DNA from: Bacillota bacterium
GTDB lineage: Bacteria; Bacillota; Clostridia; Christensenellales; CAG-138
Assembly (NCBI GenBank): GCA_023458615.1
Contig: JAEWYV010000081.1
Coordinates: 1 to 24,772 of the forward strand
Direction of reading: 5' to 3'
DNA: 24,772 nt
In this document: positions 1 through 7,579 of the stretch, one piece after another
Layout of the letters: every line of letters begins with the position of its first letter
How positions within the stretch are numbered: position 1 is the stretch's first letter
The notes under the pieces: model-generated
The model's database searches: none
What the model was told of the DNA's origin: nothing
What the model saw: the letters and a program-made list of their open reading frames with translations, nothing else
Position numbers and translations under genes: made by a program

Positions 1-380
1 TTGCAGTCGTCGGTAATCTCAAACGGCGTTGTCTCGCTTTTGCTCAGAATCTTAAATTCGCTGACCAAAACCTCCAGTTCGCCGGTTGCCATGTTTTTGT
101 TGACCATGTCGCCGGTGCGCAGAACGAGTTCGCCGCGAACGGCAAGCACGAATTCCGAACGGATCGTGCAGGCGCGCGCAAAATCCGCTTCGCTTAGCGT
201 GTTGCTGTTGAAAACAATCTGCATAAGCCCCGTACGGTCTCTCAGCTGCACAAACACGAGTGCGCCAAGATCGCGCCGCACATTTGCCCAGCCCATCAAA
301 ATAACCTCTTTGCCCGCGTCTTCCTTGGTGAAGTCACCGCAATACTTTGTTCGTTTCCAGCCGCCCAATAATTCGCTCAT
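1..380 (-). CDS. aspS: Aspartyl-tRNA synthetase, N-terminal part (cut by window edge)
   Basis: Class II aminoacyl-tRNA synthetase that charges tRNA-Asp in the cytoplasm. Only about 126 N-terminal residues are present; the rest lies beyond base 1. The visible part is the OB-fold anticodon-binding domain, beginning MSELLGGWKRTKYCGDF and containing the AspRS-typical stretches GWANVRRDLGALVFVQLRDR and GLMQIVFN. The start is ATG at 380-378, preceded by a GAGGAG-type ribosome binding site. It lies only 13 bases after the hisS stop codon with no terminator between, so it should be cotranscribed with hisS under the same T-box leader, the usual Firmicute arrangement. The sequence does not show whether it is the discriminating or the non-discriminating (Asp/Asn) type. 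Confidence 0.93.
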   Translation of the reverse strand, partial: MSELLGGWKRTKYCGDFTKEDAGKEVILMGWANVRRDLGALVFVQLRDRTGLMQIVFNSNTLSEADFARACTIRSEFVLAVRGELVLRTGDMVNKNMATGELEVLVSEFKILSKSETTPFEITDDC

Positions 381-393
381 AATCGTTCGCTCC

Positions 394-1656
394 TCAAATG
401 ATGAATTTTGAAATTTGTTCCGCGTTTAACGCGGTTGTGCTCTCTAATCCGTCGCTCATGCGCTTGAGTTTCGCTTCGCCTTTTTCCAGCTCGTCGCCGC
501 CCAGCACGAGTACATAGCGAGCGCCGACCTTATCGGCATACTTGAGTTGCGCCTTGACGCTGCGACCGATGTGGTCAATCTCTACTTTAACGCCCAACTT
601 CCGCAGGTTGCTTGCCAGCAGAAAGGCTCTCGTCTCCGCCTCCTGTCCCATGGAGGCGATATAGAGATCATAGCGCACTGGCTTTTCGATTTGATAACCC
701 GTATTCTCCAGCACGAGCAGTAAGCGCTCCATACCGAGACCGAAGCCGACACCAGGCGTGTGCGGTCCGCCAATCTCCTCAACCAGTCCGTCATATCGTC
801 CGCCGCCGCAAACCGCGCTCTGGGAACCAATGCTCTCCGAGGTGATCTCAAATACAGTCTTGGTGTAATAGTCGAGCCCGCGGACCAGGCGCGGATCGAT
901 TACATATGTGAGACCCATGCCATTCAGCAGGGTGAGCAGCGTGTTCTGGTGATCACGGCACTCGTCGCAAAGATAGTCGCTAATTACCGGCGCGCCATTT
1001 GCAATCTTCTGGCAGGACTCCACCTTGCAGTCCAGCACGCGGAGCGGGTTCTGCTCCATGCGCACCTTGCAGGTTTCGCAGAGCTCGTCATAATGTCCGC
1101 GCAGATAGCTCTTGAGCGCTTCGTGATAGTGCGGACGGCACTTCGGACAGCCGATGCTATTGAGGCGAACGGTCAGCCCATCACAACCGAGACTGCTGAG
1201 CAATTCGGTGGCGATGCTGATGCACTCCGCATCCGCGCTGGGTTTGCTCGCGCCAAAGAACTCCACGCCAAACTGGTGGTGTTCTCTGAGTCTCCCCGCC
1301 TGCGGCCGCTCATAGCGAAAGACCGGGTTATAGAGGTAATACATCTTGGAAGGCTGCGTTTCGGCAAACAGGTTGTTTTCAACAAACATGCGAACAAAGC
1401 CGGCGGTACCTTCGGGTTTGAGCGTAATGGAGCGCTCGCCCTTATCCAGAAAGGTATACATCTCCTTCTGAACAATGTCCGTGGTTTCTCCAACCCCGCG
1501 CAAAAACAGCTCGGTGTGTTCAATCACCGGCGTACGCGCTTCCAGAAAGCCATATTTCTTTACGATATCCCGAATGCGCGCCTCCAGAAACTGCCACTGA
1601 TAGCTCTGTTCTGGGAGAACGTCCCTCGTCCCCTTTGGGGCTTTAATTGCGGACAT
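394..1656 (-). CDS. hisS: Histidyl-tRNA synthetase
   Basis: Class II synthetase charging tRNA-His, 420 residues, normal bacterial length. Visible motifs are the N-terminal KAPKGTRDVLP, motif 2 FRYERPQAGR followed by EHHQFGVE, the histidine-binding LVRGLDYYTKTVFE and GGGRYDGL, motif 3 GFGLGMERLLL, and a C-terminal anticodon-binding domain ending near LKRMSDGL. A Cys-rich insertion (GCPKC, CETC, CDEC) is of the kind common in Firmicute HisRS. The frame stays open upstream to about 1803, but ATG at 1656 is chosen because GGAGG sits 6 bases before it, the protein begins with the family's usual KAPKGTRD, and the upstream stretch is a T-box leader. It is the first gene of hisS-aspS. Confidence 0.96.
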   Translation of the reverse strand: MSAIKAPKGTRDVLPEQSYQWQFLEARIRDIVKKYGFLEARTPVIEHTELFLRGVGETTDIVQKEMYTFLDKGERSITLKPEGTAGFVRMFVENNLFAETQPSKMYYLYNPVFRYERPQAGRLREHHQFGVEFFGASKPSADAECISIATELLSSLGCDGLTVRLNSIGCPKCRPHYHEALKSYLRGHYDELCETCKVRMEQNPLRVLDCKVESCQKIANGAPVISDYLCDECRDHQNTLLTLLNGMGLTYVIDPRLVRGLDYYTKTVFEITSESIGSQSAVCGGGRYDGLVEEIGGPHTPGVGFGLGMERLLLVLENTGYQIEKPVRYDLYIASMGQEAETRAFLLASNLRKLGVKVEIDHIGRSVKAQLKYADKVGARYVLVLGGDELEKGEAKLKRMSDGLESTTALNAEQISKFII

Positions 1657-1686
1657 ACCGATCCTCCAAACTTTATGATACCAACT

Positions 1687-1709
1687 ATTATACCAGCAAA
1701 ATGGTATAA
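1687..1709 (-). promoter_or_regulatory. Inverted repeat with an extended -10 between T-box terminator and hisS
   Basis: Perfect 8-base arms TTATACCA (1688-1695) and TGGTATAA (1702-1709) are separated by 6 bases. The minus strand reads TGGTATAAT (1695-1687), an extended -10 hexamer, with no good -35 at 17 bases (CTTTTT). Transcription from here would start about 24 bases before the hisS ATG and bypass the T-box. Confidence 0.4.
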
Positions 1710-1745
1710 AAAAAGCAGGTTCCGATCCTGTAGGGACGGGAAACC
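1708..1745 (-). terminator. T-box-controlled intrinsic terminator before hisS
   Basis: On the minus strand, GGTTTCCCGTCCC can pair with GGATCGGAACC across a short CTACA loop. The hairpin is followed by TGC and seven Ts (1714-1708). The 5' arm follows directly on, and competes with, the T-box antiterminator sequence. Confidence 0.85.
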
Positions 1746-1968
1746 CGCGGTGCCACCCTGATTGAACCAGCAGGCAGTCATTGCCGTGCTCATTCCGCTT
1801 CATTTCCGTTAACGCCGGTTCTACGTCGCAGCTTTTGGCGCATATGCGCCCTTGGGCTGCGCGGTTCGCGGGTGCCGTTCGTCCAACGCTCGTTTGCGAA
1901 ACTCACACCAACCGTTCCGCTCTCTTGGGCGACTTCGTTCAGACTACTCTCCCGTTCGCTACCTGTTC
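1708..1968 (-). promoter_or_regulatory. T-box riboswitch leader of hisS-aspS
   Basis: The minus-strand RNA contains the T-box signature AGGGTGGCACCGCGGG (1759-1744), followed by a terminator. Upstream, the stem I landmarks are present: AGAGTAG with the loop-E AGTA (about 1950-1944), then AGAGAGCGG and the GGTTGGTGTGAG distal region. The lower helix of stem I can be drawn as CGGG with CCCG, and the next helix as GTCTGAACG (1944-1936) with CGTTGGAC, which leaves GAACGGCA as the 3' strand of the specifier loop. Uncharged tRNA should stabilise the antiterminator and allow transcription of hisS and aspS. The histidine codon CAC (1874-1872) is at the edge of this loop, so the specifier register is unclear (see findings). 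Confidence 0.93.
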
Positions 1969-1974
1969 CAACAC

Positions 1975-2003
1975 ATTATAACGACGGCATCCCCTGCTGT
2001 CAA
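1975..2003 (-). promoter_or_regulatory. Consensus sigma-70/SigA promoter of hisS-aspS
   Basis: The minus strand shows a perfect TTGACA (2003-1998), exactly 17 bases, then a perfect TATAAT (1980-1975). Transcription would start near 1968, just before the T-box stem I. The TGA stop codon of hemZ (2002-2000) lies inside the -35 box. Confidence 0.9.
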
Positions 2004-3502
2004 TCGTTTCCGCCTTCATCTACTGGGTTTTTTACGGAATTCACCGGAGAAAAGAATGCTTCTTTGTCCCTAATCAATTGCTCCAGCTTGTTTAAGTATG
2101 TCGGAACATCCTTCGGGCTCGGCAACCGTTCGATACGGTTCTGCCCCGAAAACACGCGTTTGGTCATTGTACCTGCGCCGTGCGAGAGTATGCTCGCGGT
2201 TTCCTCCATCATATCGATGTTGTAAGTGCATTCCTTGGACGGCAGTGCATATCCGACATTTTCCAAATTTCCGCTCATGTATTTCTGGCGATACATATAA
2301 TATGGCCGCATGCCCATCTGCATTGCGCAAGAAGCACCGATTGCGGTCATCTCCTCCGCCTGCTCCGCACTGGCAAGCGGATGCTCGTCCAGTTCCTTCT
2401 TGAGCAGGGACGATCGCTTGATCGCGAGTGAATGCACGGTGAGATTGTCTGGCTGCAGGGCCGCAATCGCGTCGCAGCTTCGCTGCATATCCGCCGTCGT
2501 TTCACCGGGCAACCCCGCAATCAGATCCATATTGATGGAATCAAAGCCGATTTTCCGCGCGAGTCGATACACCCGCACAATGTCCTCCGCCGTATGACTC
2601 CTGCCAACGCGGCGCAGCGTTTCGTCGTTCATGGTCTGCGGGTTGATCGAGATGCGATTGATACCCAGCCTCTTAAGCACCAGTAGCTTTTCACGATCGA
2701 TTGTATCCGGCCTGCCCGCCTCCACGGTCGCCTCGATTCCGAAAGAACCATATTGCGAAAGATAGAATGAGAGTAAATCCTCTAACTGTTCGGCTGTGAG
2801 CACGGTCGGAGTGCCGCCGCCCATATAGAACGAGCGGATTTGATATCCCATATCGCGAGCAAGCGTAGCGCCTGCGGCGATATCCTCTTTTAGTGTGACA
2901 AGATAGTGTGATAAACGGTCATTTCTGCCCATTACTTCGCTCGGAAACGAACAATAGAGGCACTTGGTTTTGCAAAACGGAATGCCGACGTAAACATCGA
3001 TATCCTTCGCTTTAACCGAACGGATCAACGGTTCCTGAACGCCGCAGATTGTTGCAGCAAGTTCGGTTTTTTCTGTGGAGACATCAAACACTTTGATGAA
3101 CGTCTCACGGGCATAAGTTTCCCCGCACTCTTGCGCCAGCTCACGGTAGAGCTTCGTCGGGCGAATACCCGTGAGCGACCCCCACGGTGTAGCAATCAGA
3201 GGGTAAATTCGCTTCAGCAGACGATAACAGGCGAGCTTCAGCGCGCGCTTTTCGAGCTTTTTTACCGTTAAGGCAGAGGCATGATCCGGCAGATCAAAAG
3301 AATCGTTCTCCAAAAACTCCGCCGCTTGTGCCGTCAAAACATAGTGACGCCCTTGCTTCTCTAGCAAAAGCGTAAAGACCAATTCGGCGTCTGCCGGATT
3401 AATCTCCTCATATAGCGCGATATCCGCCAAACCAAGAAAAAGCCGAATTTCTTCGGCTATATCATTTCGATATTCCGGTCGGTTTGTGCGAATTGCAATC
3501 AT
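2000..3502 (-). CDS. hemZ: Coproporphyrinogen dehydrogenase HemZ (radical SAM)
   Basis: Radical-SAM protein of the oxygen-independent coproporphyrinogen III oxidase family, 500 residues, the usual HemZ length. The 4Fe-4S motif C177-x3-C181-x2-C184 (GIPFCKTKCLYCSFPSE) is followed by the SAM-binding MGGGTPT. HemZ is distinguished from HemN/HemW by the roughly 165-residue N-terminal region before the radical-SAM core. In Clostridia it often occurs without a full haem pathway, so the true substrate may differ; the family call is firm, the reaction less so. The start is ATG at 3502 with a weak AAGAGAG site. It lies 9 bases after the metallo-hydrolase gene and is probably the last gene of the relA-dtd run; its stop codon overlaps the hisS promoter. 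Confidence 0.9.
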   Translation of the reverse strand: MIAIRTNRPEYRNDIAEEIRLFLGLADIALYEEINPADAELVFTLLLEKQGRHYVLTAQAAEFLENDSFDLPDHASALTVKKLEKRALKLACYRLLKRIYPLIATPWGSLTGIRPTKLYRELAQECGETYARETFIKVFDVSTEKTELAATICGVQEPLIRSVKAKDIDVYVGIPFCKTKCLYCSFPSEVMGRNDRLSHYLVTLKEDIAAGATLARDMGYQIRSFYMGGGTPTVLTAEQLEDLLSFYLSQYGSFGIEATVEAGRPDTIDREKLLVLKRLGINRISINPQTMNDETLRRVGRSHTAEDIVRVYRLARKIGFDSINMDLIAGLPGETTADMQRSCDAIAALQPDNLTVHSLAIKRSSLLKKELDEHPLASAEQAEEMTAIGASCAMQMGMRPYYMYRQKYMSGNLENVGYALPSKECTYNIDMMEETASILSHGAGTMTKRVFSGQNRIERLPSPKDVPTYLNKLEQLIRDKEAFFSPVNSVKNPVDEGGND

Positions 3503-3511
3503 ACTGCTCTC

Positions 3512-4156
3512 TTACCAGCCACGCCGCAATCCCATCTGTACAAACGGGTTGTTCTGCCGCTCGTGTTCCAGTGTCGTTTCTTCTTCATGTCCGCAATAAA
3601 CGTCAAACTCCCCCTCCAGCGAGAAGAGCTTGTCATAAATTGAGTGAAAGAGCTCCTTTTCACTACCGCCGGGAAAATCTGTCCGCCCGGAACCCTCCAA
3701 AAAAAGCGTGTCGCCCACAAACAGCTTTCGATCACTCGTAAGCACATAGCAAACACCGCCCTTGGTATGCCCCGGTGTGTGGACAACGTCGAGCGAGAGT
3801 CCTGCAAGTTCCAGTGTCTCGCCGCCGTGCAGCAGTACATCCGGCTCTACGGGTTTCACAAGACCGCCCGTCAACACCGCAAGGCTCATGCGATTGCTAC
3901 GGAGCATCCCAGCGTCCGCCTCATGAATGTAAACCTTTGCTCCATACTGTTCCTTTAGCGCGCGCACACCGCCGATGTGATCAAAATGCCCGTGCGTGAG
4001 CAGCACGGCGACACAGTTTTTTTCGTCACGTTTGAGCACGTTCAACGCAGGCTCCGCTTCACCGGGGTCAATGACAACAACATCATTTGTGTCGTCTGCG
4101 CCAAGCACATAGATATGCTCTCCCAGCGATCCGCTGGTGATCTGTCGAAAATACAT
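3512..4156 (-). CDS. Metallo-beta-lactamase-fold hydrolase (glyoxalase II-like, YqgX type)
   Basis: A 214-residue zinc hydrolase of the MBL fold. The metal motif THGHFDHIGG gives H55, H57, D59 and H60; later ligands fit VHTPGHTKGG, VGDTLF and YCGHEEETT. The size and motifs match small glyoxalase II-like proteins (B. subtilis YqgX type) that commonly sit between dtd and hemZ in Clostridia. The substrate is not evident; hydroxyacyl-thioester hydrolysis is the family-based guess. A TTG at 4159 is also possible, but ATG at 4156 is preferred because GAAGG lies 7 bases before it. The ATG overlaps the dtd stop by one base (TGATG), which implies translational coupling. Confidence 0.88.
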   Translation of the reverse strand: MYFRQITSGSLGEHIYVLGADDTNDVVVIDPGEAEPALNVLKRDEKNCVAVLLTHGHFDHIGGVRALKEQYGAKVYIHEADAGMLRSNRMSLAVLTGGLVKPVEPDVLLHGGETLELAGLSLDVVHTPGHTKGGVCYVLTSDRKLFVGDTLFLEGSGRTDFPGGSEKELFHSIYDKLFSLEGEFDVYCGHEEETTLEHERQNNPFVQMGLRRGW

Positions 4157-4602
4157 CAAAACACCTTCTTTGAATCTAAGAGTATCGTATGCGGTCCGTC
4201 GTTGACAAGCCGCACCTGCATATTTGCCTGAAATACCCCGTGCTGAACCGGCACCGTTTTCGCGATATGCGTCAATGCGGCCTCATACAATGGGATTGCC
4301 GATTCCGGTCGTGCAGCCTTGATATAACTCGGGCGCTTACCCTTTCGCGCATCCGCGCATAGGGTAAACTGTGAAACCAACAACACGCTTCCGCCAATAT
4401 CCGCAACGGAGAGATTTGGAATCTCATTTTCGTCGTCAAACACGCGCAGGCCCGTGACTTTATCGCAAATATAGGTCATATCCGACTGTGTGTCGCCTTC
4501 CTCTATGCCCAAAAACACAACGAGACCGCGCCCGATCTCGCCAACGATCTTGCCTTCTACTGTAACGGATGCCTCCGTTGTGCGCTGAACTACCGCCCTC
4601 AT
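4156..4602 (-). CDS. dtd: D-aminoacyl-tRNA deacylase
   Basis: Dtd removes D-amino acids (and glycine from tRNA-Ala) mis-attached to tRNA; a homodimer in the cytoplasm. The 148-residue length is typical. Both family signatures are present: SQFTLCADARKGKRPSY, and the C-terminal VNDGPHTILLD, corresponding to the Gly-cisPro element (usually GPVT or GPFT, here GPHT). The N-terminus MRAVVQRTTEASVTV is standard. Upstream is a doubled AGGAGAACACAGGAGAAG, giving two possible ribosome binding sites, one at 3 and one at 13 bases from ATG. It starts 21 bases after the relA stop, in the relA-dtd pair conserved across Firmicutes. Confidence 0.95.
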   Translation of the reverse strand: MRAVVQRTTEASVTVEGKIVGEIGRGLVVFLGIEEGDTQSDMTYICDKVTGLRVFDDENEIPNLSVADIGGSVLLVSQFTLCADARKGKRPSYIKAARPESAIPLYEAALTHIAKTVPVQHGVFQANMQVRLVNDGPHTILLDSKKVF

Positions 4603-4623
4603 CTTCTCCTGTGTTCTCCTGTT

Positions 4624-6801
4624 TTATCGGTTCATGCGATAAACATCGCTGACACATTTTAGTTTTTTGATATTTCGAATAATCACGTTCAATTGCTCCG
4701 TATTGGAAACCTCAAACGTCATTTCGATAATATAGCGATCATCCGGCATCGGTCTGCCACTGATGGATTGAATACTGACATTCAGGCTGGAAATCTGCGC
4801 CGAAATTGCAGATAGTGTGCCGGGGCGGTTGTCGCCCTCGATCTGAAGCGAAGCATTAAACGCGCTCTTGGTATTAATCGCCCACTCAACCTCGATGATA
4901 CGGTCAAGATCGGATTGCAGGTTTGCCACATTAGGACAATCTGCGCGATGAACTGAAACACCGCGCCCGCGGGTAATGTATCCGATAATTTTATCGCCCG
5001 GAAGTGGATTGCAACAGTTGCCAAAGCGAACCACCATACCGGGGTCGCCTTTCACGATAATGCCATTGACGGGAACATGGGTTTTGGTCGCCTCGTCCGC
5101 GTCTCCGCGGCGAATCTTCTCGGCAATCTCCGCCGCCTTGTCGTCCTTCTTCTTTAGCTCCTGCAGCTTATGGAGCACCTGGCTTGCGGACATACCGCCA
5201 AAGCCGATTGCAGCATAGATGTCGTCTATACTGCTGATGTTCAAGCGCGTGAGCAACGGATTGACAAACTCCGGCTTAATCAGCTCACTGATCACGAGAT
5301 TCTGTCGTTTCGCCGTATCTTCGAGCGCATCACGACCGCGCGAGATATTCTCCTCGCGGTTTTCCTTTTTGAACCACTGGCGGATTTTATTGCGTGCCGC
5401 CTGTGTTTTTACGATTTTTAGCCAGTCGAGACTCGGCCCCGCCTGACTGTTGGAGGTAACGATTTCCACCACATCATTGGTTTTTAGCTTATAATCCAGT
5501 CGCACGAGTGCACCGTTAATCTTAGCGCCCTGCGTGTGATGGCCAATATTCGTGTGAATGCGATAGGCAAAGTCCAGCGGCGTGGATCCGCGCGGAAGGT
5601 CGATGATCTCTCCCTTGGGCGTGAGCACGAAAACATACTCACCAAGGAAATCCTTCATGATGCTGTCAACAAATTCTTTGCTATCTTCGGTGGTTTCCTT
5701 TGCCTCGATGACTTGACGCAACCAGCTGGTCTTTTTATCCAAAAGACTCTGAACATTGCGCCCTTCCTTATACATCCAGTGTGCCGCGATGCCAAACTCC
5801 GCCGTTTTATGCATCTCTTTGGTACGAATCTGAACCTCGAAGGGGATGCCGTTTGGTGCGAGCAGCGTTGTGTGCAGCGAACGATACATATTGGGCTTCG
5901 GCGTTGCGATATAGTCTTTAAACCTGCCCGGGAGCGGCTTCCAGCCCGCGTGGATCACGCCCAGCGCGGCATAACAATCGTTTACGGAATCGACGATGAC
6001 GCGGATTGCAATCAGGTCATAGATTTCATTGATGCTGGTGTTCTGGCGCTGCATCTTGCGATAGACGCTGTAGAGATGCTTCGGTCGCCCGCTGATGCTG
6101 GATTCAATCCCTGCGGCTGCGAGTTCTTCGCCAATGATGCGCTTTGCGTTATCCAGCGTTTCCTGTCGCTCCGCCTGTTTCTCGCGGAACTGGCGGCTGA
6201 TGTCGGCATATTCCTCCGGCATAAGATACATAAAGGAGAGGTCTTCCATCTCGCCCTTGATGGCACCCATGCCGAAGCGGTGCGCAAGGGGAGCGTAGAC
6301 CTCCAGGGTTTCCTTTGCTTTTCGGGCGCGCTTGTAGGGGTTACAGTATGCCAAAGTTCGCATGTTGTGCAAACGATCGGCGAGCTTGATAATGACCACG
6401 CGTACATCTGCCGCGATGGCTAAAAAGAGTTTTCGCAGATTTTCGGACTGTTCCTGCTTTTTCGTGATATATGTCTGCTGTCCGCTCTTCGTCAGCTTGG
6501 TGACGCCGTCAACCAGTTTTGCAATCTCTGCGCCAAATTTCTCCTCAACGCTGGCTACGGTAACATTATCGCCATCCTCTACCACATCGTGCAGCACGGC
6601 CGCTGTAACACTCGCTGCGTCCATGCCCATGTCCATCACGAGCTTTGCAACTTCCAGCGGATGAACAATATAGGGTTCGCCGGATTCGCGCAGTTGGGTT
6701 GCGTGCGTTTGGCAAGCAAAATCGACGGCGCGTGAAAACAGCTCCGTCTGTTCAGGAGAATATTTTTTAGAAAACTCCTGCACAAGTTCCTGTGCCTGCA
6801 T
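4624..6801 (-). CDS. relA: Bifunctional (p)ppGpp synthetase/hydrolase Rel
   Basis: Long RelA/SpoT homologue that makes and degrades (p)ppGpp in the stringent response. Domains in order are the HD hydrolase (about residues 25-180, with VHPLEVA and LHDVVEDGD), the synthetase (about 230-350, with the loop GRFKDYIATPKPNMYRSLHTT), TGS (about 385-450, EYVFVLTPKGEIIDLPRGST), a Cys-containing central region (CCNPLPGDKI), and a C-terminal ACT domain (about 650-725). The R-x-K-D motif (RFKD) marks the bifunctional class. The start is ATG at 6801 (725 residues) with GGGGAGG 7 bases upstream; the in-frame GTG at 6807 is only one base after that site and is unlikely. It heads the relA-dtd-MBL-hemZ run. 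Confidence 0.96.
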   Translation of the reverse strand: MQAQELVQEFSKKYSPEQTELFSRAVDFACQTHATQLRESGEPYIVHPLEVAKLVMDMGMDAASVTAAVLHDVVEDGDNVTVASVEEKFGAEIAKLVDGVTKLTKSGQQTYITKKQEQSENLRKLFLAIAADVRVVIIKLADRLHNMRTLAYCNPYKRARKAKETLEVYAPLAHRFGMGAIKGEMEDLSFMYLMPEEYADISRQFREKQAERQETLDNAKRIIGEELAAAGIESSISGRPKHLYSVYRKMQRQNTSINEIYDLIAIRVIVDSVNDCYAALGVIHAGWKPLPGRFKDYIATPKPNMYRSLHTTLLAPNGIPFEVQIRTKEMHKTAEFGIAAHWMYKEGRNVQSLLDKKTSWLRQVIEAKETTEDSKEFVDSIMKDFLGEYVFVLTPKGEIIDLPRGSTPLDFAYRIHTNIGHHTQGAKINGALVRLDYKLKTNDVVEIVTSNSQAGPSLDWLKIVKTQAARNKIRQWFKKENREENISRGRDALEDTAKRQNLVISELIKPEFVNPLLTRLNISSIDDIYAAIGFGGMSASQVLHKLQELKKKDDKAAEIAEKIRRGDADEATKTHVPVNGIIVKGDPGMVVRFGNCCNPLPGDKIIGYITRGRGVSVHRADCPNVANLQSDLDRIIEVEWAINTKSAFNASLQIEGDNRPGTLSAISAQISSLNVSIQSISGRPMPDDRYIIEMTFEVSNTEQLNVIIRNIKKLKCVSDVYRMNR

Positions 6802-6833
6802 CGTCACACCTCCCCAAAGGTTTTACCATTCAT

Positions 6834-6858
6834 CCCCGCTTCGTATCTAAATACGGGG
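6834..6858 (-). promoter_or_regulatory. Hairpin in the relA leader
   Basis: The minus RNA reads CCCCGTAT, TTAG, ATACG, AAG, CGGGG: a five-base CGTAT/ATACG stem extended by CCC/GGG across an AAG bulge. It lies 19 bases before the GGGGAGG ribosome binding site (6815-6809). Its 5' CCCC could also pair with that site, so translational control is possible but unproven. Confidence 0.35.
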
Positions 6859-6869
6859 AATTAGGCAAT

Positions 6870-6899
6870 AGAATACCCTCTTTCGCTGCCTGCCGTCAA
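6870..6899 (-). promoter_or_regulatory. Probable relA promoter
   Basis: The minus strand has TTGACG (6899-6894, 5 of 6 to consensus), 18 bases, then TATTCT (6875-6870, 4 of 6). It lies downstream of the apt terminator, so relA can be transcribed independently. The predicted leader is about 60 bases. Confidence 0.55.
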
Positions 6900-7016
6900 C
6901 CACGACATTGTTTTTTACGAATTTTCCTATATTTTTCCCAGCATCTGCCTGTCACTTTTTTTGAAAAACGATCAGTCAAGCAACCTGCCTGTGAAATTCG
7001 GATGCCATGAGAGTAG

Positions 7017-7046
7017 AAAAAATCAACGGCGAACCGTTGATTTTTT
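7017..7046 (-). terminator. Intrinsic terminator after apt
   Basis: Inverted repeat AAAAAATCAACGG, loop CGAA, CCGTTGATTTTTT, with A-tract and T-tract on either side. It ends 15 bases after the apt stop codon and works in the minus direction. It would close the pta-to-apt run. Confidence 0.88.
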
Positions 7047-7061
7047 GCATTCTATTGGTTC

Positions 7062-7577
7062 TTAATATTGCAGAACGGACTGAACATCGTATCCCGCAAG
7101 CGGGGCGCGTCCGTCGAACTCTGAACACAGTTCAATGGCAAACCGTAGACCAACAACCTCGCCGCCCGCCTGTTCAACCAGCTTTATCGTAGCAAGCGCA
7201 GTACCACCTGTAGCAAGCAGATCATCTACAATGACAACCTTCTGACCAGGTTGGATGGCATCCTTATGGATTTCCAATACGTCGGTGCCATACTCCAAGC
7301 CGTATTCATAGCGCAGGGTCTCGCAGGGCAGTTTGCCCGGTTTCCGCGCAAGAACAAAACCGGCATTAAGGGCATAGGCCAGCGCCGCGCCGATGACAAA
7401 TCCGCGAGCCTCGGGCCCAATTACCAAATCCACCTGACGATCGCGCAGGGAATCTGCAATGGTCTCAATCAGCGCATGATATCCTTCTTTATCTTTGAGC
7501 AGCGTGGTGACATCGCGAAATAACACACCTTTGATCGGGAAATCCGGGATGCTGCGAATCTTATCCTTGAGATCCAT
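7062..7577 (-). CDS. apt: Adenine phosphoribosyltransferase
   Basis: Purine salvage enzyme converting adenine and PRPP to AMP and pyrophosphate. The 171 residues are full length. The PRPP-binding loop is VVIVDDLLATGGTA; other family marks are the N-terminal IRSIPDFPIKGVLFRDVTTLL and the substrate loop GPEARGFVIGAALAYALNAGFV with RKPGKLP. ATG at 7577 is two bases after the recJ stop, and its GGAGG ribosome binding site lies inside the recJ 3' end, so expression depends on recJ transcription. The apt-relA neighbourhood is the usual Firmicute one, but here a terminator separates the two. Confidence 0.96.
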   Translation of the reverse strand: MDLKDKIRSIPDFPIKGVLFRDVTTLLKDKEGYHALIETIADSLRDRQVDLVIGPEARGFVIGAALAYALNAGFVLARKPGKLPCETLRYEYGLEYGTDVLEIHKDAIQPGQKVVIVDDLLATGGTALATIKLVEQAGGEVVGLRFAIELCSEFDGRAPLAGYDVQSVLQY

Positions 7578-7579
7578 GG

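Noticed and set aside
760..1761. Long plus-strand open frame opposite hisS
   Set aside because: It is antisense to a conserved gene, shows no domain, and arises from codon bias; the same applies to plus-strand frames at 5536-6423 and 12451-13518.
1657..1803. N-terminal extension of HisRS by 49 residues
   Set aside because: The stretch is the T-box antiterminator and terminator; GGAGG is placed for ATG at 1656 and the family N-terminus starts there.
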